Assembly (NCBI RefSeq): GCF_030445035.2
Contig: NC_092216.1
Coordinates: forward strand, 16,803,405-16,867,404
DNA from: Dasypus novemcinctus
Taxonomy: Eukaryota; Chordata; Mammalia; Cingulata; Dasypodidae
DNA length: 64,000 nt
Reading direction: 5' to 3'
Below the pieces are notes generated by a model. It saw only the letters and a program-made list of their open reading frames with translations. It was not told the origin of the DNA and did no database searches. Both the position numbers and the translations under genes were made by a program. Every line of letters begins with the position of its first letter. Position 1 is the first letter of the stretch. Positions 21,895 through 34,440 of this stretch are shown here, one piece after another.

Positions 21895-24800
21895 ATTCCC
21901 TTGAGAGTAATAACACTGAATGTCAATGGATTAAACTCACCTGTCAAGGCACCAGGACTGGCAGAATGGATAAGGCAATATGACCCACCTATATGCTCTC
22001 TAGAAGAAACCCATCGTAGACCCAGGGATTCAAGGAGGTTGAAGGGGAATGACTGGAATACAATCTTACAAGCAAATAGTAAACCAAAAAAAGGCAGGTG
22101 TAGCTATGTTAAAATCAGACAAAATAGACTTTAAAAGAAAAACCGTTCAGTGAGACAAAGCATGGACACTACATATTAGTGAAAGGGATAAACTTACAAG
22201 AAGAAAGAACAATCATAAACATTTATGCTCCTAAGCAGGGTGCCTCCAAATATATGAGGCAAACACTGGAAAAACTAAGTGGAGGAGTAGATGACTCCAC
22301 GATTATAGTGGGGGAATTTAATACACCACTATCACCATTGGACAGAACATCTCAACAGAGACTCAATAAAGAAACAAAGACTTTGAGCAATGTATTAGAG
22401 GAGCTGAACCTAACAGACATTTACAGAACATACCACCCAAATACAGCAGGATATACATTCTTCTCAAACACCCATGGATCATTCTCCAAGACAGACCATA
22501 TGCTAAGCCATAGAGAAAATCTCAATGAATTCAGAAAGATTGAATCATACAAAATAATTTCTCTGACCACAGCAGAAGGAAACTGGAACTCTGAAAGGGC
22601 CATAGACCCAGATTAGTCACCAAGAAATGGAAGTTAAGCAACACACTCTTAGACAAACAGTGGGTGAGGGAAGAAATCTCAAAAGAAATCAGTAACTACA
22701 TCGAAACTAATGAAAATCACAACACGGCTTATCAAAACTTATGGGATGCAGAAACAGCTGTTCTGAGAGGGAAATTCATAGATAAACTTTCATACATCAA
22801 AACAAAAGAAAGAGCTAAAACTGAAGACCTAACTGCACATATAGATAAATTAGAAAAAATAAACAAATAAATGAAATACCACCCCGAAAGGAAGAAGAAA
22901 GAAAGAACAAAGATCAGAGCAGAAATAAATGAAATAGAAAATGAGAAAGCACTAGAAAAAATGAACAAAACAAAGAGCTGGATCTTTGAGAAGATCAATA
23001 AAATTGACAAACCCTTAGCTAGACTAAGAAGGAAAAAAAGAGAGAAGATGCAAATACACAAAATAAGAAACAAAAATGGGGATATCACCATTGACCTCAC
23101 AGAAATACAGACTATCATAAGAGGATCCTTTGAAAAACTGTATGCCAACAAGAAGGACAATTTAGAGGAAATGGAGAAATTCCTAGAAACACATAAGCAG
23201 CCTACATTGACAAAAGAAGGAATTGCTGATTTCAACAATCCAATCACAAGTAAAAGAGATAGAAACAGTCACTTAAAACCTCCTGTCTAGGAAGAGACCT
23301 GGGCCTGATGGCTTCACAGTTGAATTCTACTAAACATGCCGGAATGAACTAATACCTTTCTTGCTCAAACCCTTTCAAAAAATCAAAATAGAAAGAATGT
23401 TGCCTAACTCATCTATGATGCCAAAATTAACATAATACCAAAGCCCATCAAAGACACCACAAGAAAGGAAATTACACACCAATCTCTCTAATGATCTAGA
23501 TGCGAAAACCTCAACAAAATACTTGCTAATCATGTTCAACAACACATTAAATGAATTATACAACATGACCAAGTGGATCTCATCCCTGTGTTCAAGGATG
23601 GTTCAGCATAAGAAAATCAATCTATGTAACACACCACATAAACAGATCAAAGGATCAAAGGATAAGAACCCCATGATCATATCTATAGACACGGAAAAAA
23701 CATTTGACAAAATACAGCACCTTTTCTTGATGAAAGCACTGCAAAAGATAGGAATAGATGGAAACTTTCTGAACATGATAAAGGGTGGTAATGAAAAACT
23801 CACAGCTGACATCATTTACAATGATGAAATCCTAAAATCTTTCCTTCTAAAATCAGCCACAAGAAAAAGAGGCCCACTATTAGCCCTCCTATTTAACATT
23901 GTGCTAGAAGTACTTGCTCAAGCACTGAGGCAAGACCAGATATAAAATTCACCCAAATAGGAAAGGACAAAGTCAAAATTTCACTTTTTGCAGACAACAC
24001 GATCCTATACCTAGAAAGCACTGAGAAATCTGCAACAAAACTTTCAGAACTTATAAATGAGTTTAGTCAAGTCACAGATTATAAGATCGATATGCAAAAA
24101 TCAGGAGCATTTCTGAACTCCAGTAATGAGCCATCTGAGAGGAAACTGAAGAAACAACTACCATTTACAATAGTAAATTAAAAAATCAAGTACCTAGGAA
24201 TAAATTTAACTAAAGAGGTAAAAGACTTATACACAGAAACCTACACAATACTGTTAAAGGAAATCAAAGAAGTCTTAAGTAATTGGAAGAATACTCCCTG
24301 TTCATGGATAGGAAGACTAAATATCATTAAGACAGCTATCCTACCCAAACTAATCTACAGATTTAATACAATAGCAATAAAAATCATCACAGCATTATTT
24401 AATGAACTAGAAAAACTAACTATTGAATTTATTTGGAAAACAAAGAGGCCCCAAGTAACCAAAGGCATATTGAAAAAGAGAAATGAAATTGGAGCAATCA
24501 CACTATCTAACTTTAAAATATACTATAAAGCAACAGTGGTCAAAACTGCATGGTATTGGCACAAGGGTAGACATATTGGCCAATGGAACTGAATTGAGAG
24601 TTCTGATATAGATCTTCACATACACATTCATCTAATATTTAACAAGGCCACCAAGCCCATTCATCTGGGAGAGAGGGCCTCTTCAACAAATGGTGCTTGG
24701 AGAACTGGATATCCACATGCAAAAAAAATGAAAGAGGATTACGATCTCACACCTTACACAAAAATCCACTAGATGGATTAAGAACCTAAATATAAGAGCC

Positions 24801-25660
24801 AAGACCATAAAGACCTCGGAAAACAATGTAGGGAGGCATCTACAAAACCCTGTAATTGGGAATGGCTTCATGAACTTCACAGCCAGAGCATAAGCAGCAA
24901 AGAACAAATAGATAAATGGGGCCACCTCAAAATTAAAGCCTTTTGCACCTCCAAAGAGTTTGAAAAGAAAATGAAAAGACAGGCTATCCAATGGGAGAAA
25001 ATATTTGGTAACCATATACTTGGTAGGAGACTAATACCCTGCATATATAAAGAAATCCTGTATTTCAAAAATATAAAGACAAACAATCCATTTAAAAAAT
25101 GAGCAAGAGATTTGAACAGATACTTCTCCAAAGAACAAATACAAATGGCTAGAAAGCACATGAAAAGATGCTCAAAATCACTAGCTATTACAGAAATGCA
25201 AATCAAAAGTACAATGAGATACGATCTATCACAACTTGTACTGCCGGCTATTACAAAAAAACAGAAAACTACAAGTGTTGGAGAGGATAGGAAAGAATAG
25301 GAACCCTCATCCACTGCTGGTGGGAACACAGAGGGATCCAGCCATTCTGGAGAACAGTTTGGCAGTTCCTCAAAAAAACTAGCTGTAGATTTACCACATG
25401 ACCCAGCAATTCCACTCCTGGGTATATATCCAGAAGAACTGAAAAGAAGGACACAACTGAAAACAAGGGTGATATAGGCACCCCAATGTTCATAGCAGCA
25501 TTATTCACTATTGCCAAAAGTTGAAATCAACCCAAACGCCCATCACCAGATGAAAGGGTGAACAAAGTAAGGTATATACATACCTTGGAATACTACTGAG
25601 CTGTAAGAAGGAATACAATACAAACACATGGGATAAGGTGGATGAATCCTGAAGACATTA
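21895..25660 (+). pseudogene. L1 ORF2 (endonuclease/reverse transcriptase), broken
   Basis: The endonuclease opens with LNVNGLNSP at about 21910 and an EETH motif near 22002. Later endonuclease segments lie at 22179-22616. The linker and reverse transcriptase follow at 22871-23945. The catalytic FADD-equivalent near 23990 reads FADNT, losing the second aspartate. The thumb and C-terminal region continue to about 25660. Stops near 22134, 22616, 22870, 23290 and 23945 split the frame. The protein would normally nick target DNA and copy L1 RNA; this copy is inactive. Confidence 0.75.
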
Positions 25661-26234
25661 TGTTGAGTGAAGCAAGCCAGGCATTGAAAGACAAATACTG
25701 CATGAATTCTCTAATATTAAATTAGCAAACCAAGCTGTCTCAGACAGCAAGAGGCTGGATGATAGGCTTACAGGAAATTGTGGGGAGAAGAAGTTTGTGA
25801 GCTGATGCCTACATGGGTGAAATCTATGATTACATGGAGGTAAGAAGTTGTACAGGGAATGGATAAGGTGGGGGCATAAGGTTACTATTGGGTAGGCCTT
25901 TGCAGACTTGATGGGGCTAGGGTTGGCAAGATGGGTCAGATGGCCAAAGTACCTGGGGGAGGGTTGGGGAAATAGATGGAAATGGGAGATTACAGGATAT
26001 ATGGTTGAAACTATAATGTTGAGATAGGTCTTTGGCAAATCTAATAAGGAATGGTTACTTGTTTATGGTACTTTAAGGGGGCATCTGGCACAAGGGCAGA
26101 CTTCTAGGGAGGGTGTGAGCGCTCATCTTGTCATTGTGTGTTACAGCACTGGGTGGAGACCCATACCATGTGTGAGAAGGTGTTCCCCCATCCTGGGGAG
26201 GCCTGATCTTCTAAACAGAGGGAAGGGTGTCTCA

Positions 26235-26247
26235 AGAGAGAATTGGT
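26235..26247. repeat. SINE target-site duplication, left copy
   Basis: AGAGAGAATTGGT is repeated exactly at 26668-26680, bracketing the SINE. Confidence 0.85.
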
Positions 26248-26667
26248 GGTGGTGGACTTGGCTCAGTGGTTAGGGTGTCCGTCTACCACATGGGAGGTCT
26301 GCGGTTCAAACCCCGGGCCTCCTTGACCCATGTGGAGCTGGCCTATGTGCAGTGCTGATGCGCGCAAGGAGTGCCAAGCCACGCAGAATTGTCCCCCGCG
26401 TAGGGGAACCGCACGTGCAAGGAGTGTGCCTCATAAGGAGAGTCACCCAGTGCAAAAGAAAGTGCAGCCTGCTCAAGAATGGCACCGTACACATGGCAAG
26501 CTGACACAACAAGATGACGCAACAAAAAAGAAAGATTCCTGTGCTACTGACAACAGATGCAGACAAAGAAGAAGATGCAGCAAATAGACACAGAGAACAG
26601 ACAACCGGCGGAGGGAGGGCAGTGGGGAGGGGAGAGAAATAAATAAATAAATCTTAAAAAAAGAGAG
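26248..26667 (+). mobile_element. tRNA-derived SINE (DAS type) in L1-D 3' UTR
   Basis: It has a tRNA-like head with a GGCTCAGTGGTTAGGG A-box region and a GGTTCAAACCCCGG B-box. The body is shared with 30355-30745 and 38851-39238, and the tail is A-rich with AAATAAATAAAT. A perfect 13-bp duplication flanks it. The family is recognised from memory as armadillo-specific. Confidence 0.88.
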
Positions 26668-28684
26668 AGAGAGAATTGGTCCCTCCCAATATGGGAGGAC
26701 AGTCTATTACATCAAGCCCTCAGCATTTGCTACACATATCTGTGAACCTAGTACCCAAGTAGTGAAGCTTGGTTGTCAATGTGGGCCCTGAGGGGAGGTG
26801 CAGAGAGAAACAGAATAGATGGAAGCAGGGGTAACTGGGTGGCACTGGAAGTGTTCCACAAGACTGTGCAATGATGGATATAGGACATGTTAAATTTTAC
26901 CAAAAATGTATAAAAGTGTGTAGTCTAAAATGTAAACCATAATGTAAAACATAATGTAGCTAAAAATTTAGAAAAGTACACAGTCTAAAATATAAACCAT
27001 AATATAAACCAAAATGCAACATGTTTGGTAGCTATGTTTCAATATCAGTACATCAGCTGCGGCCAATAAAACATGAACATGTAAAAATATCATTGCTGGG
27101 GAGGAGGTAAAAGGGTTTGATTTTGGATAAATGCGAGTCTCCTATATTGTATATTGATTTAAATTGATCTAATACATTTTTGAAGAAAAAATTAAAAAGT
27201 TAAAATAAAAGGATGTAGACACTGAGGAAGGAATGAAAGAAATTACCAGCCACTGTACATATAAGGCAACACCTACTACAGTGATAAAAGGCAAAATGTC
27301 AAAAACAAAGTTTTATGACATTTTTCATTTTTTAATACCCCAATTTATTTTTTAGCTTTACTTTAGTTTTTCTAAATTAATATGTATTCTATTTCTAACC
27401 TTTAAACCTAACATTACTATTTCATTTTCCTAGTAATTGAATTTGGCAATATATTAGCCTTCATTTTTGAGAGGTAGAACTATGGTGGGAGAGGAACACG
27501 GGTGCGGCGTATTTTTGATGGTGGACACATGGTTGAGAGGGTGTTCTCCAGGGCATGTAGATAGGGTATATAAAAATGTTCCGATACTCATTGGGCAAGT
27601 TCATAGTAGAGTTAAAAACGACAACTGAGGGATTGCTGAGTTTGTAGCCAGGGGAGCTCTGCCATATTCCCCAGTGGAACAGCAACAATCCCCCAGGTGC
27701 AAGGGCAAAGACCAGTGAGGAAGGATGGTCCAGTGATGAGCCCTTGATGCTAATGACTATGCTTATGAGCCTGTGTGTCTGAAATTCCAACTAGGCCTAG
27801 AGCTGCAGTGTGCCTAAGAGTTACCTCCCACTCTCTAAGCCAAACTCAGCATGTGAATGCGTTACCTTCCCCCCCAGCATGGGACGTGACTCCCGCAGAT
27901 CAGCCTGCCTGGTATCCAGGGATTACTCCCAATCACCAGCTGGAGATGCAACTAGGAAAAAACCTTGAAAAATAGGGGAACATGGTAAAGACAAATGAGT
28001 TTACATGGTTAAGATACTTCAAGAAGAGTCGGAAGGTCAGCAAAGGAGTCGCACTTACTGCTCATCTCAGCATGATCCCAGAGACAGCCAAAGTAGATGC
28101 AACTCAGGTACTGGTGCTCCTGAGGGCTATGGAGACACACAGGTTCTAAAGTCATGGCAGATGGCTCTGGAGTTCAGTGCCTTATCAGTGAGCTGTACTT
28201 TGGAATTGGTGCTCCTGAGTGTGATGGACTTGGACTCAGATGTGACCTTTTTCAACACATGCCTCTTCGCGCACTTTTACTGAATCTGTGGTTGGTGCTG
28301 GGTTGGTGTATAAGTAAGAGACTTGAATCTCGGGACTGGCCAGGTGCACCCTGGGCCCTGCGCCTCAGTGGAGTTGCAACACCTACTCTCGGTTTTCTTG
28401 GACTTCCCCAGATCAGCTAACAGGGGGTGGAGAGGGTCAACCACCACAGCAGTGAAGTGAGAGTGCCTACAACTGCAAACAGGAGAATCACATACATGAG
28501 CCATGAGGGATCTAAACTCCCTCTCGATATTGAGATGGAGTGGACATCAACATCCCAGGGTCCACAGGATGGCGGAATAAAATATGGACTAGAGTGGCCT
28601 TACCGGTATATTCTACTATGTATATGAGGTGCAGAGGTGCCCAAAGATGTACTTACCAAATCCAATGGATGTGTCATGATGATG

Positions 28685-28736
28685 GGAACGAGTGTTGTTG
28701 GGGGGGGGGGAGAGGGGGGGTGGGGGGGTGGGGTTG
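28685..28736 (+). other. G-rich tract at L1 3' end
   Basis: Runs of 12, 7, 7 and 4 guanines separated by one to three bases lie just before the terminal segment of the L1 3' UTR. A similar tract is at 48060-48105. The pattern fits potential G-quadruplex formation, a known feature of L1 3' UTRs. Confidence 0.6.
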
Positions 28737-28821
28737 AATGGGACCTCACATATATATTTTTAATGTAATATTATTACAAATTCAATAAAAAATAAAAAAA
28801 TTAAAAAAAAAAAAAAAAAAA

Positions 28822-29042
28822 ACTATTGCTAATGGCAGAAATTGTATCATTGATGTGGAAACAGTGGCTGTATGGATTTAGAGTTTACTTATAGAATACA
28901 CTCTCCCCCAGTCCAGTCAGAGGATTATGGCAGGACATATAATATCCAGCATCTGACCCTGCAATTTCATTATAATAAGTCCAAGTAAAGAAAATACTCC
29001 CACATCACACCTCTTCTTCCCTGTCCCTGCCCTCAGCAACTA
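28822..29042. mobile_element. Scrambled L1 3' UTR scraps
   Basis: The first part (28825-28870) matches the sense ACTATTG...AATGG.AGAAATTGTA.CATTGATGTGG segment. The remainder resembles the same UTR in antisense (ACTCTCCCCCAGTCC). A small rearranged or doubly truncated copy is likely. Confidence 0.4.
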
Positions 29043-29540
29043 CCGCAGCATTAAAAAAATACAAGAGGTCCCCGCATACCCCCCACCTCCCCTCACTTCA
29101 TTCCTCCCACATCAACAATCTCTTTCATCATCACCGGACATTCATTGCATTTAGTGAATACATCTTGGAGCACTGCTGCACCACATGGATAATGGTTTAC
29201 ATTGTAGTTTACATTCTCCCCCAGTCCACCCAGTAGGCCATGGCAGGACATACAATGTCCAGCATCTGTCCCTTCAGTATGACGCAGGACAACTCCAAGT
29301 CCTGAAAATGCCCCCACATCGTATCTCTTCTTCCCTCTTCCTACCCTCAGCAGCTACCGTGGCCACTTTCTCCACATCAATGGTACAATTTCTTCCATTA
29401 TTAATCACAATAGTTCCATAGTAGAATATCAGTAAGTTCACTCTAACCCATACTCTATTCCTCCAGCCTGTGGACCCTGGGAAGGTTATGTCCACTCCAC
29501 CTCTGTATCAAGAGGGAGCTTAGATTCCACATGGATGGTG
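29043..29540 (-). mobile_element. L1 3'-end fragment, antisense
   Basis: The reverse complement of the L1 terminal block runs from the poly-A side (about 29050) to the start of the GTGGAGTGGACATAAC segment at about 29500. It is colinear with 20380-20850. Confidence 0.75.
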
Positions 29541-29605
29541 GATGCAATTCTCCTACTTGCACTTATAGGCAGTCTTGGAATTTTTTAAAAGGCCTCCCAT
29601 CACAG

Positions 29606-29795
29606 AAGGAGATGTGGCTCAAATGACTGAGCTCCTGCCAACCACATGGGAGGTCCTGGGTTTAGTTCCTGCTGGTGCCTAAAGAGAAACAGTGACAGAG
29701 AGTGCACACAGAAAATGGGCACAGACAGCAGAGAGTGAAGGTAAGCATAGAAGGGGCAGAATAAATGAATAAAATAAATCTTAAGAGAACAACAA
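29606..29795 (+). mobile_element. tRNA-derived SINE, divergent or older relative of DAS
   Basis: The head reads GGAGATGTGGCTCAAATGACTGAGC with a B-box-like GGGTTTAGTTCC, and the tail is AATAAATGAATAAAATAAATC. CCATCACA flanks both ends. It differs from the long DAS-type copies in body and head. Confidence 0.65.
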
Positions 29796-30273
29796 AAGCT
29801 TTCCATCACAAGTGACAGAATTTTCTCTCATAATACAGCCTTTCAAGTCATCATCCTACAGACCACAGTTTTTGTCACATTCCAGCCCCTGCCTCTACTC
29901 TGAAGACATACACACATGCAGAAATTTGTCACAAAAAAAATCTGAGATACAGAGAGAAAGTTCTGGAGATACTTAATGTGCAAATAAACACAGTCATTAA
30001 TGAAAGACTTCATAAAGTGTAGATGAAGAGAGAGAATGACACAGAAAATCACACACAGAAAGAGAGAACAACACAGGCACTAGAGACTGAGAAAATGCAT
30101 TTTAAAGAGAACAGCTCATCGAGACCTATGTCATTGAAGACTTCTCGTACCTTGCTATCTACTGATATTAGTAAAAAATAATTTAAAAACAATCATCTGC
30201 TGGAATCAGGCTTAAGGGCAAACAGAAAATACAGAAATATCTACTCAAAAATCTACTAACTTTCTGTAAGAAG
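29796..30273. other. No gene or repeat recognised
   Basis: AT-rich intergenic DNA without supportable features. It is the target DNA for the next insertion. Confidence 0.35.
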
Positions 30274-30290
30274 ACTAGAGATGTGCTTTT
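30274..30290. repeat. Target-site duplication of twin-primed L1, left copy
   Basis: ACTAGAGATGTGCTTTT is repeated exactly at 31612-31628. Confidence 0.9.
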
Positions 30291-31611
30291 TTTAAAAAAT
30301 TTTGATTTTAAAGAAACTTTAGATTACATAAATTGTTACATAAGAAATACAGGGCGGGAAACGGACTTTGGCCCAGTGGTTAGGGCGTCCATCTACCACA
30401 TGGGAGGCCCGCGGTTCAAGCCCCGGGCCTCCTTGACCCGTGTGGAGCTGGCCCATGCGCAGTGCTGATGCGCGCAAGGAGTGCCGCGACACGCAGGGTG
30501 TCCCCCGCGTAGGGGAGCCCCACGCGCAAGGAGTGCACCCATAAGGAGAGCCGCCCAGCGCGAAGGAGGGAGCAGCCTGCCCAGGAATGGCGCCGCCCAC
30601 ACTTCCCGTGCCGCTGCCGACAACAGAAGTGGACAAAGAAACAAGAAACAAGACGCAGCAAAAAGACACAGAAAACAGACAACCGGGGGAGGGGAGGGGA
30701 AATAAATAAATAAAAATAAATCTTTAAAAAAAAAAAAAAAAAAAAAAGAAATACAGGGCATTCCCATATGCCTCCCTTCCTCCCCCTCCCACACTTTCCC
30801 ACATTAACAACATCCTTCATTAAGGTGGTGCACTTGTTACCATTGATGAACACATTTTGAAGCACTGGCACTAACCATGGATTATAGTTTATGTTATAGT
30901 TGACACTCTGTCCCATGCAGTTTTGTAAGTCATGAGAAAATACATAAGGGCCTATATGCATCCTTGCAACACCAAGCAGGACAATTCCAATGTCCTGAAA
31001 ATGCCCCCATATTACACCTACTTTTCCCTCGTCCTCTCCTCAGGACTTCCAGGGACCACTGCCTCCACATCAATGATAAAAGTTCTTATATTGCTAAAAT
31101 AGCGATAAGTCTAAAATAGAATAATTGTACATCTACTTTAGACCACTGTTCATTCCCTAATCCTGAGGATTTGGGGATGGTGATGCCAACTAAGCCTCTA
31201 ATTGAGAGAGGGCTTAGATCACATGGGGCAGATGGAGGGAACTTTGTTTACGGTTGCAGACACACAAAACTGAAAGAATATCAAATTCCCATCCTGGGGA
31301 GTTCTGCTACATTCCCTAAAGAGTCAGCAAGAATGCCCCAAGTACAGGGGTGGTGTGTAGTGAAGGAGGATTGTCCACTGATGGACCCCTGATATTGATG
31401 ACAGTGCTTATGAATCTTGTCTTTTGAAATTAAAATTTATCCTAGTATTATGTGTTGCCTAATAGTTACCTCCTGAGGGCCTCCTTATTGCTCAAATGTG
31501 GCCTCTTTTTAAGCCAAACTCAGCAGATAAACACACTACCTTCCCCCTAGCATGGGACATGGCTCCCAGGGATAAGCCTCCCTGGCCAAAATGAATTATT
31601 ATCAAGTGCCA
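30291..31611 (-). mobile_element. L1 3' UTR copy with internal inversion (twin priming)
   Basis: The left two thirds (to about 31260) is the antisense L1 terminal region, beginning with the reversed poly-A side. The right third (about 31270-31611) is in sense orientation and matches 50990-51330 of the long 3' UTR (GGGGAG.TCTG.TACATTCCC, then CCTCCTGAGGGCCTCC). A perfect 17-bp duplication brackets the whole. A 5' segment inverted relative to the 3' segment within a single duplication is the signature of twin-primed reverse transcription. A SINE later landed inside. Confidence 0.8.
30355..30745 (+). mobile_element. tRNA-derived SINE (DAS type)
   Basis: Clean copy: GGGAAACGGACTTTGGCCCA head, GGTTCAAGCCCCGG B-box, and AAATAAATAAATAAAAATAAATC plus an A-run tail. 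It is flanked by AGAAATACAGGGC on both sides (30342-30354 and 30746-30759). It lies inside the antisense L1 fragment. Confidence 0.9.
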
Positions 31612-31628
31612 ACTAGAGATGTGCTTTT

Positions 31629-32540
31629 AAGCCAATGCCACTTGTTATCCTTGATTCCCACCTTCCCGACCCAGATCAAAGAGGCAGTCTCCATTCCAGG
31701 TTTCTGCTCCCTCTCTGCCCATCTCAGTCAGAGGGCTTTCTTCCAAGAAGGAAAAAAGACCTCAGAATTTCTGATCTTGATCTACTGCCACTGAGGCTAA
31801 ATACACTCAAGTGTTGGGGGCTCCTTTTCCACCAATCCCCTATTTGTGGATAGGAGGTTTTCCATTTTAAATGATGTGCTGAGATACCCAGACCAGATAA
31901 TTCCCCAGTCACCTAATGAGAGGTTCTATACCAAAAGAACTAGTGTGAGAGAACCTCAGACTTCTGCTTGAAGTACAGTTAGTGCTCACCTTAGATACCG
32001 CATCACTCAGGGGGAAAAAAAAAAGGCATGCCATTGTCCCCATACCAAGCTAAAGGGACTTGGTTCAGATTTAGCCATGATTGGAGGGAGAGGGGAAGAA
32101 GGGCAGAGCCATAGAAGCAGGAGAGAGGAAGAACTAAGACAAATATGAGAAGTTCTCCTATGTTAGAGTAAATATCTAAACTGGGTATCAAAAGCTATTC
32201 CTTCAAAAGAGACAAATTTGATTGGATTTATTGATAGGGCAATTTAGGCCTAGAACTTTGTTTAAAAATATTGAGAAAATATAGACAGCAGGTTGTAGAG
32301 TTTTAGAGTTGTTTGTCAGGGAAAGAGAGAAACAGTATACAAATAATGCAACTATCAACCGTCTATGGTGGGCATGTATAAAGCTGAAGAGTAACATGAG
32401 TGGGATACTCCTGGGTGGGTGTGGTGGGGGATAGAGTTCATTAATTAATACACCCAGTCAGTATAAATAGGAAAATAATGACATTTAGCCCCAAAATGCA
32501 GTGGGGAGACCAGTTCCCAGAGTTGTTATATTTTTTAAAA
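31629..32540. other. No gene recognised
   Basis: Apparently unique intergenic sequence. Short frames at 31591-31853 start in L1-derived sequence and show no family features. Confidence 0.35.
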
Positions 32541-33530
32541 TGGCCAGTATCCAACAAAAATATTACCTGGCATGCAAAAGACAGAAAGCTTTACATATAC
32601 AATGGAAAAAAATCTGATCCACAAACTCCTCTCATAGTGGCGAGATGTCAGATTTAATGGGAAAAAAATCTAGAACACAGCCATTTTAAATATTTTCATG
32701 TTAATAAGGGGAAGCATGATTAAATAAATAAAAGACATGATGACAATGTTGCATCAAATAGTGTCTATTAACATAGAGAAAGATACAATTTTCTAAAAGA
32801 GGACTGAATTTAAAAGTACAAAATACTAAAAAATTCACTAGAGGAAATAAATAGTAGGTTTGAAGAGAAAGAAGAATTAATGAACTTATAAACAGATTGA
32901 CATAGACTTTGCAGTCCAAATGATAAAGGGATGAAGAAAAACGAGAGCCTCAGAGATATAGAAGAATACAAGCATATGCATACATGCATAATGAGGGGAG
33001 AGAGGTGTGAATAAGGGAAAAAAAAGAGAAGAAACATATTAGAAGAAGAAATAATGGACATTTGCAAATGTTTTGGAAAACAAAAATAGACATCCAAGAA
33101 GCTCATCAAATTTGAAGTAGAATAAGTGCAAAGAGATAAAAACAGAAATATTTTTTTAAAAACTGCTGAAAGTTAAAGGCAAAAATACAGTCATGATTGC
33201 TCCAAGACGAAAATGTCTCATCATTTACAAAGGAAACCCAATAAGATTAAGAGTTGACTTCTCAGCTTTCTTCTTAGCCATATTCAGAGTGCTTTAAGAT
33301 ACAGAAATTCCGTATCCAAATAAACTCTATCCAAAATGAAGTAAAATAAAGAAATTCCCAAGTAAAAAATGAGGAAATTGTTTCTCACAGAAATACATTA
33401 CAAGAACTTTCCTATGAAGTTTTTCAGGTTCAAAGCAAAGGACCCAGACACTAATTAGGATTAGAACACAAAAACAAAGAACACCTGTAAGATCCATTAG
33501 AGTTAGTGCTACAACACTTTCATCTGAAAG
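32541..33530 (+). mobile_element. Ancient L1/HAL1-like ORF1 remnant
   Basis: The order of segments recalls L1 ORF1: GATTAAATAAATAAAAGACATGATGACAATG, GAGAGCCTCAGAGATAT, CCAAGAAGCTCATCAA and AAACCCAATAAGATTAAGAGTTGA. No ORF2 follows, which fits a HAL1 element or a truncated old L1. It is too diverged to translate. Confidence 0.55.
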
Positions 33531-34230
33531 GATTCTGACCTAAGAAGCAAAGTAGTAAAGGAACAAAGACACTGTCTACAATGAACTACTCCATACACCT
33601 TGGCAAACATATTTACAATTCTAAGGATGTGCCACTCTTTTCCATAAAAAGAAAGGCCAGGACTTTCATTTTATGTAACAAACTGTTCTTATAGATTGTT
33701 TCATTCCAGATAAGGTTTATTTTTTTGTATGGTAAAAATATAAATGAGTGTTCTGTAGTATATTGATTTTACTAAGTGTAAATGATAAATCCTGTTGGAA
33801 TTGCCTGGGGTCTGCAAAAAGCATGGAATTAAGAGGTGGAGGTACTGGGGGAAATTTAAGAACAGAATTACCCCTAGAGTTCACCTATGAAGTTCACTAT
33901 CAAAGAACAAAGTGGAGATATGCAAGGCTTTCTGAAAGGGAGGAAGCTAAGGCAAGAAGCAGAGGGAAGATAGATTTGTCAAAACTTCAAGTATTTTCCC
34001 CAGTACCATCCTTGAAAATAATAGCACTTGGGAACCAATGTCCCAATAGGAATTCCATTGCCAGAGTAGAGGCTACTAGAGAGAGTTGTAACCAAAGAAT
34101 TTTGTAAGCTGAAACCACCCTAAAAATACCATTCTTAAGTGAGATGGCAACATCAGATTATATAGTCTGATTCTCTTAGAAATTAATTCACTGCCTTTCT
34201 CTTCACAACTGGAGTGGACCCTCTATGAGA
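33531..34230. other. No gene recognised
   Basis: AT-rich. An open frame of 119 codons at 33748-34107 has no recognisable domain, signal peptide or homolog, and no flanking splice evidence I can defend. Confidence 0.35.
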
Positions 34231-34234
34231 TATC

Positions 34235-34440
34235 CCAGTGTTGCAGTTAAGCACTCAGACTCTGTTTCATACCATCTGATCCAGCTCCTGGCTCTACCTC
34301 TCATTAGGTTTGTGATATTACAAGTTACATAGCCTCTGAGATTCTCCACCTTTTAAGATTTAACTGCTCACCCTACCTAATGTGCTTATTTGAGGATTAT
34401 GTGATGTAATCCCCGTGAAAAGCTTCTTACTCTGCATATC
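34235..34440 (+). mobile_element. MIR SINE
   Basis: The central motif order of MIR is recognisable: GTGATATTACAAGTTACATAGCCTCTGAG, then a TTTGAGGATTATGTGATGTAAT segment. Diverged, as expected for this ancient family. Confidence 0.55.

Larger units (their letters stand above)
20860..28821 (+). mobile_element. L1-D: near full-length LINE-1 with very long 3' UTR
   Basis: This is the longest L1 in the window, with ORF1 (20890-21669), ORF2 (about 21895-25660) and a 3' UTR to an A-run at about 28800-28820. It is 5'-truncated inside or just before ORF1. A DAS-type SINE (26248-26667) is inserted in its 3' UTR. Without the SINE the 3' UTR is roughly 2.7 kb, far above the few hundred bases usual for mammalian L1. 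The same order of segments recurs at 49540-52340, which argues that this is one unit. Confidence 0.8.

Noticed and set aside
20890-25660. Possibly active L1
   Set aside because: ORF1 has a frameshift, ORF2 has several stops and the catalytic FADD reads FADN.
26248-26667. Stand-alone tRNA genes at SINE heads
   Set aside because: The A- and B-box-like motifs belong to SINE copies with A-rich tails and target duplications, not to foldable tRNA genes.
33748-34107. Open frame of 119 codons as a gene
   Set aside because: No domain, no splice context, no codon-use contrast with the surroundings; a chance frame is as likely.
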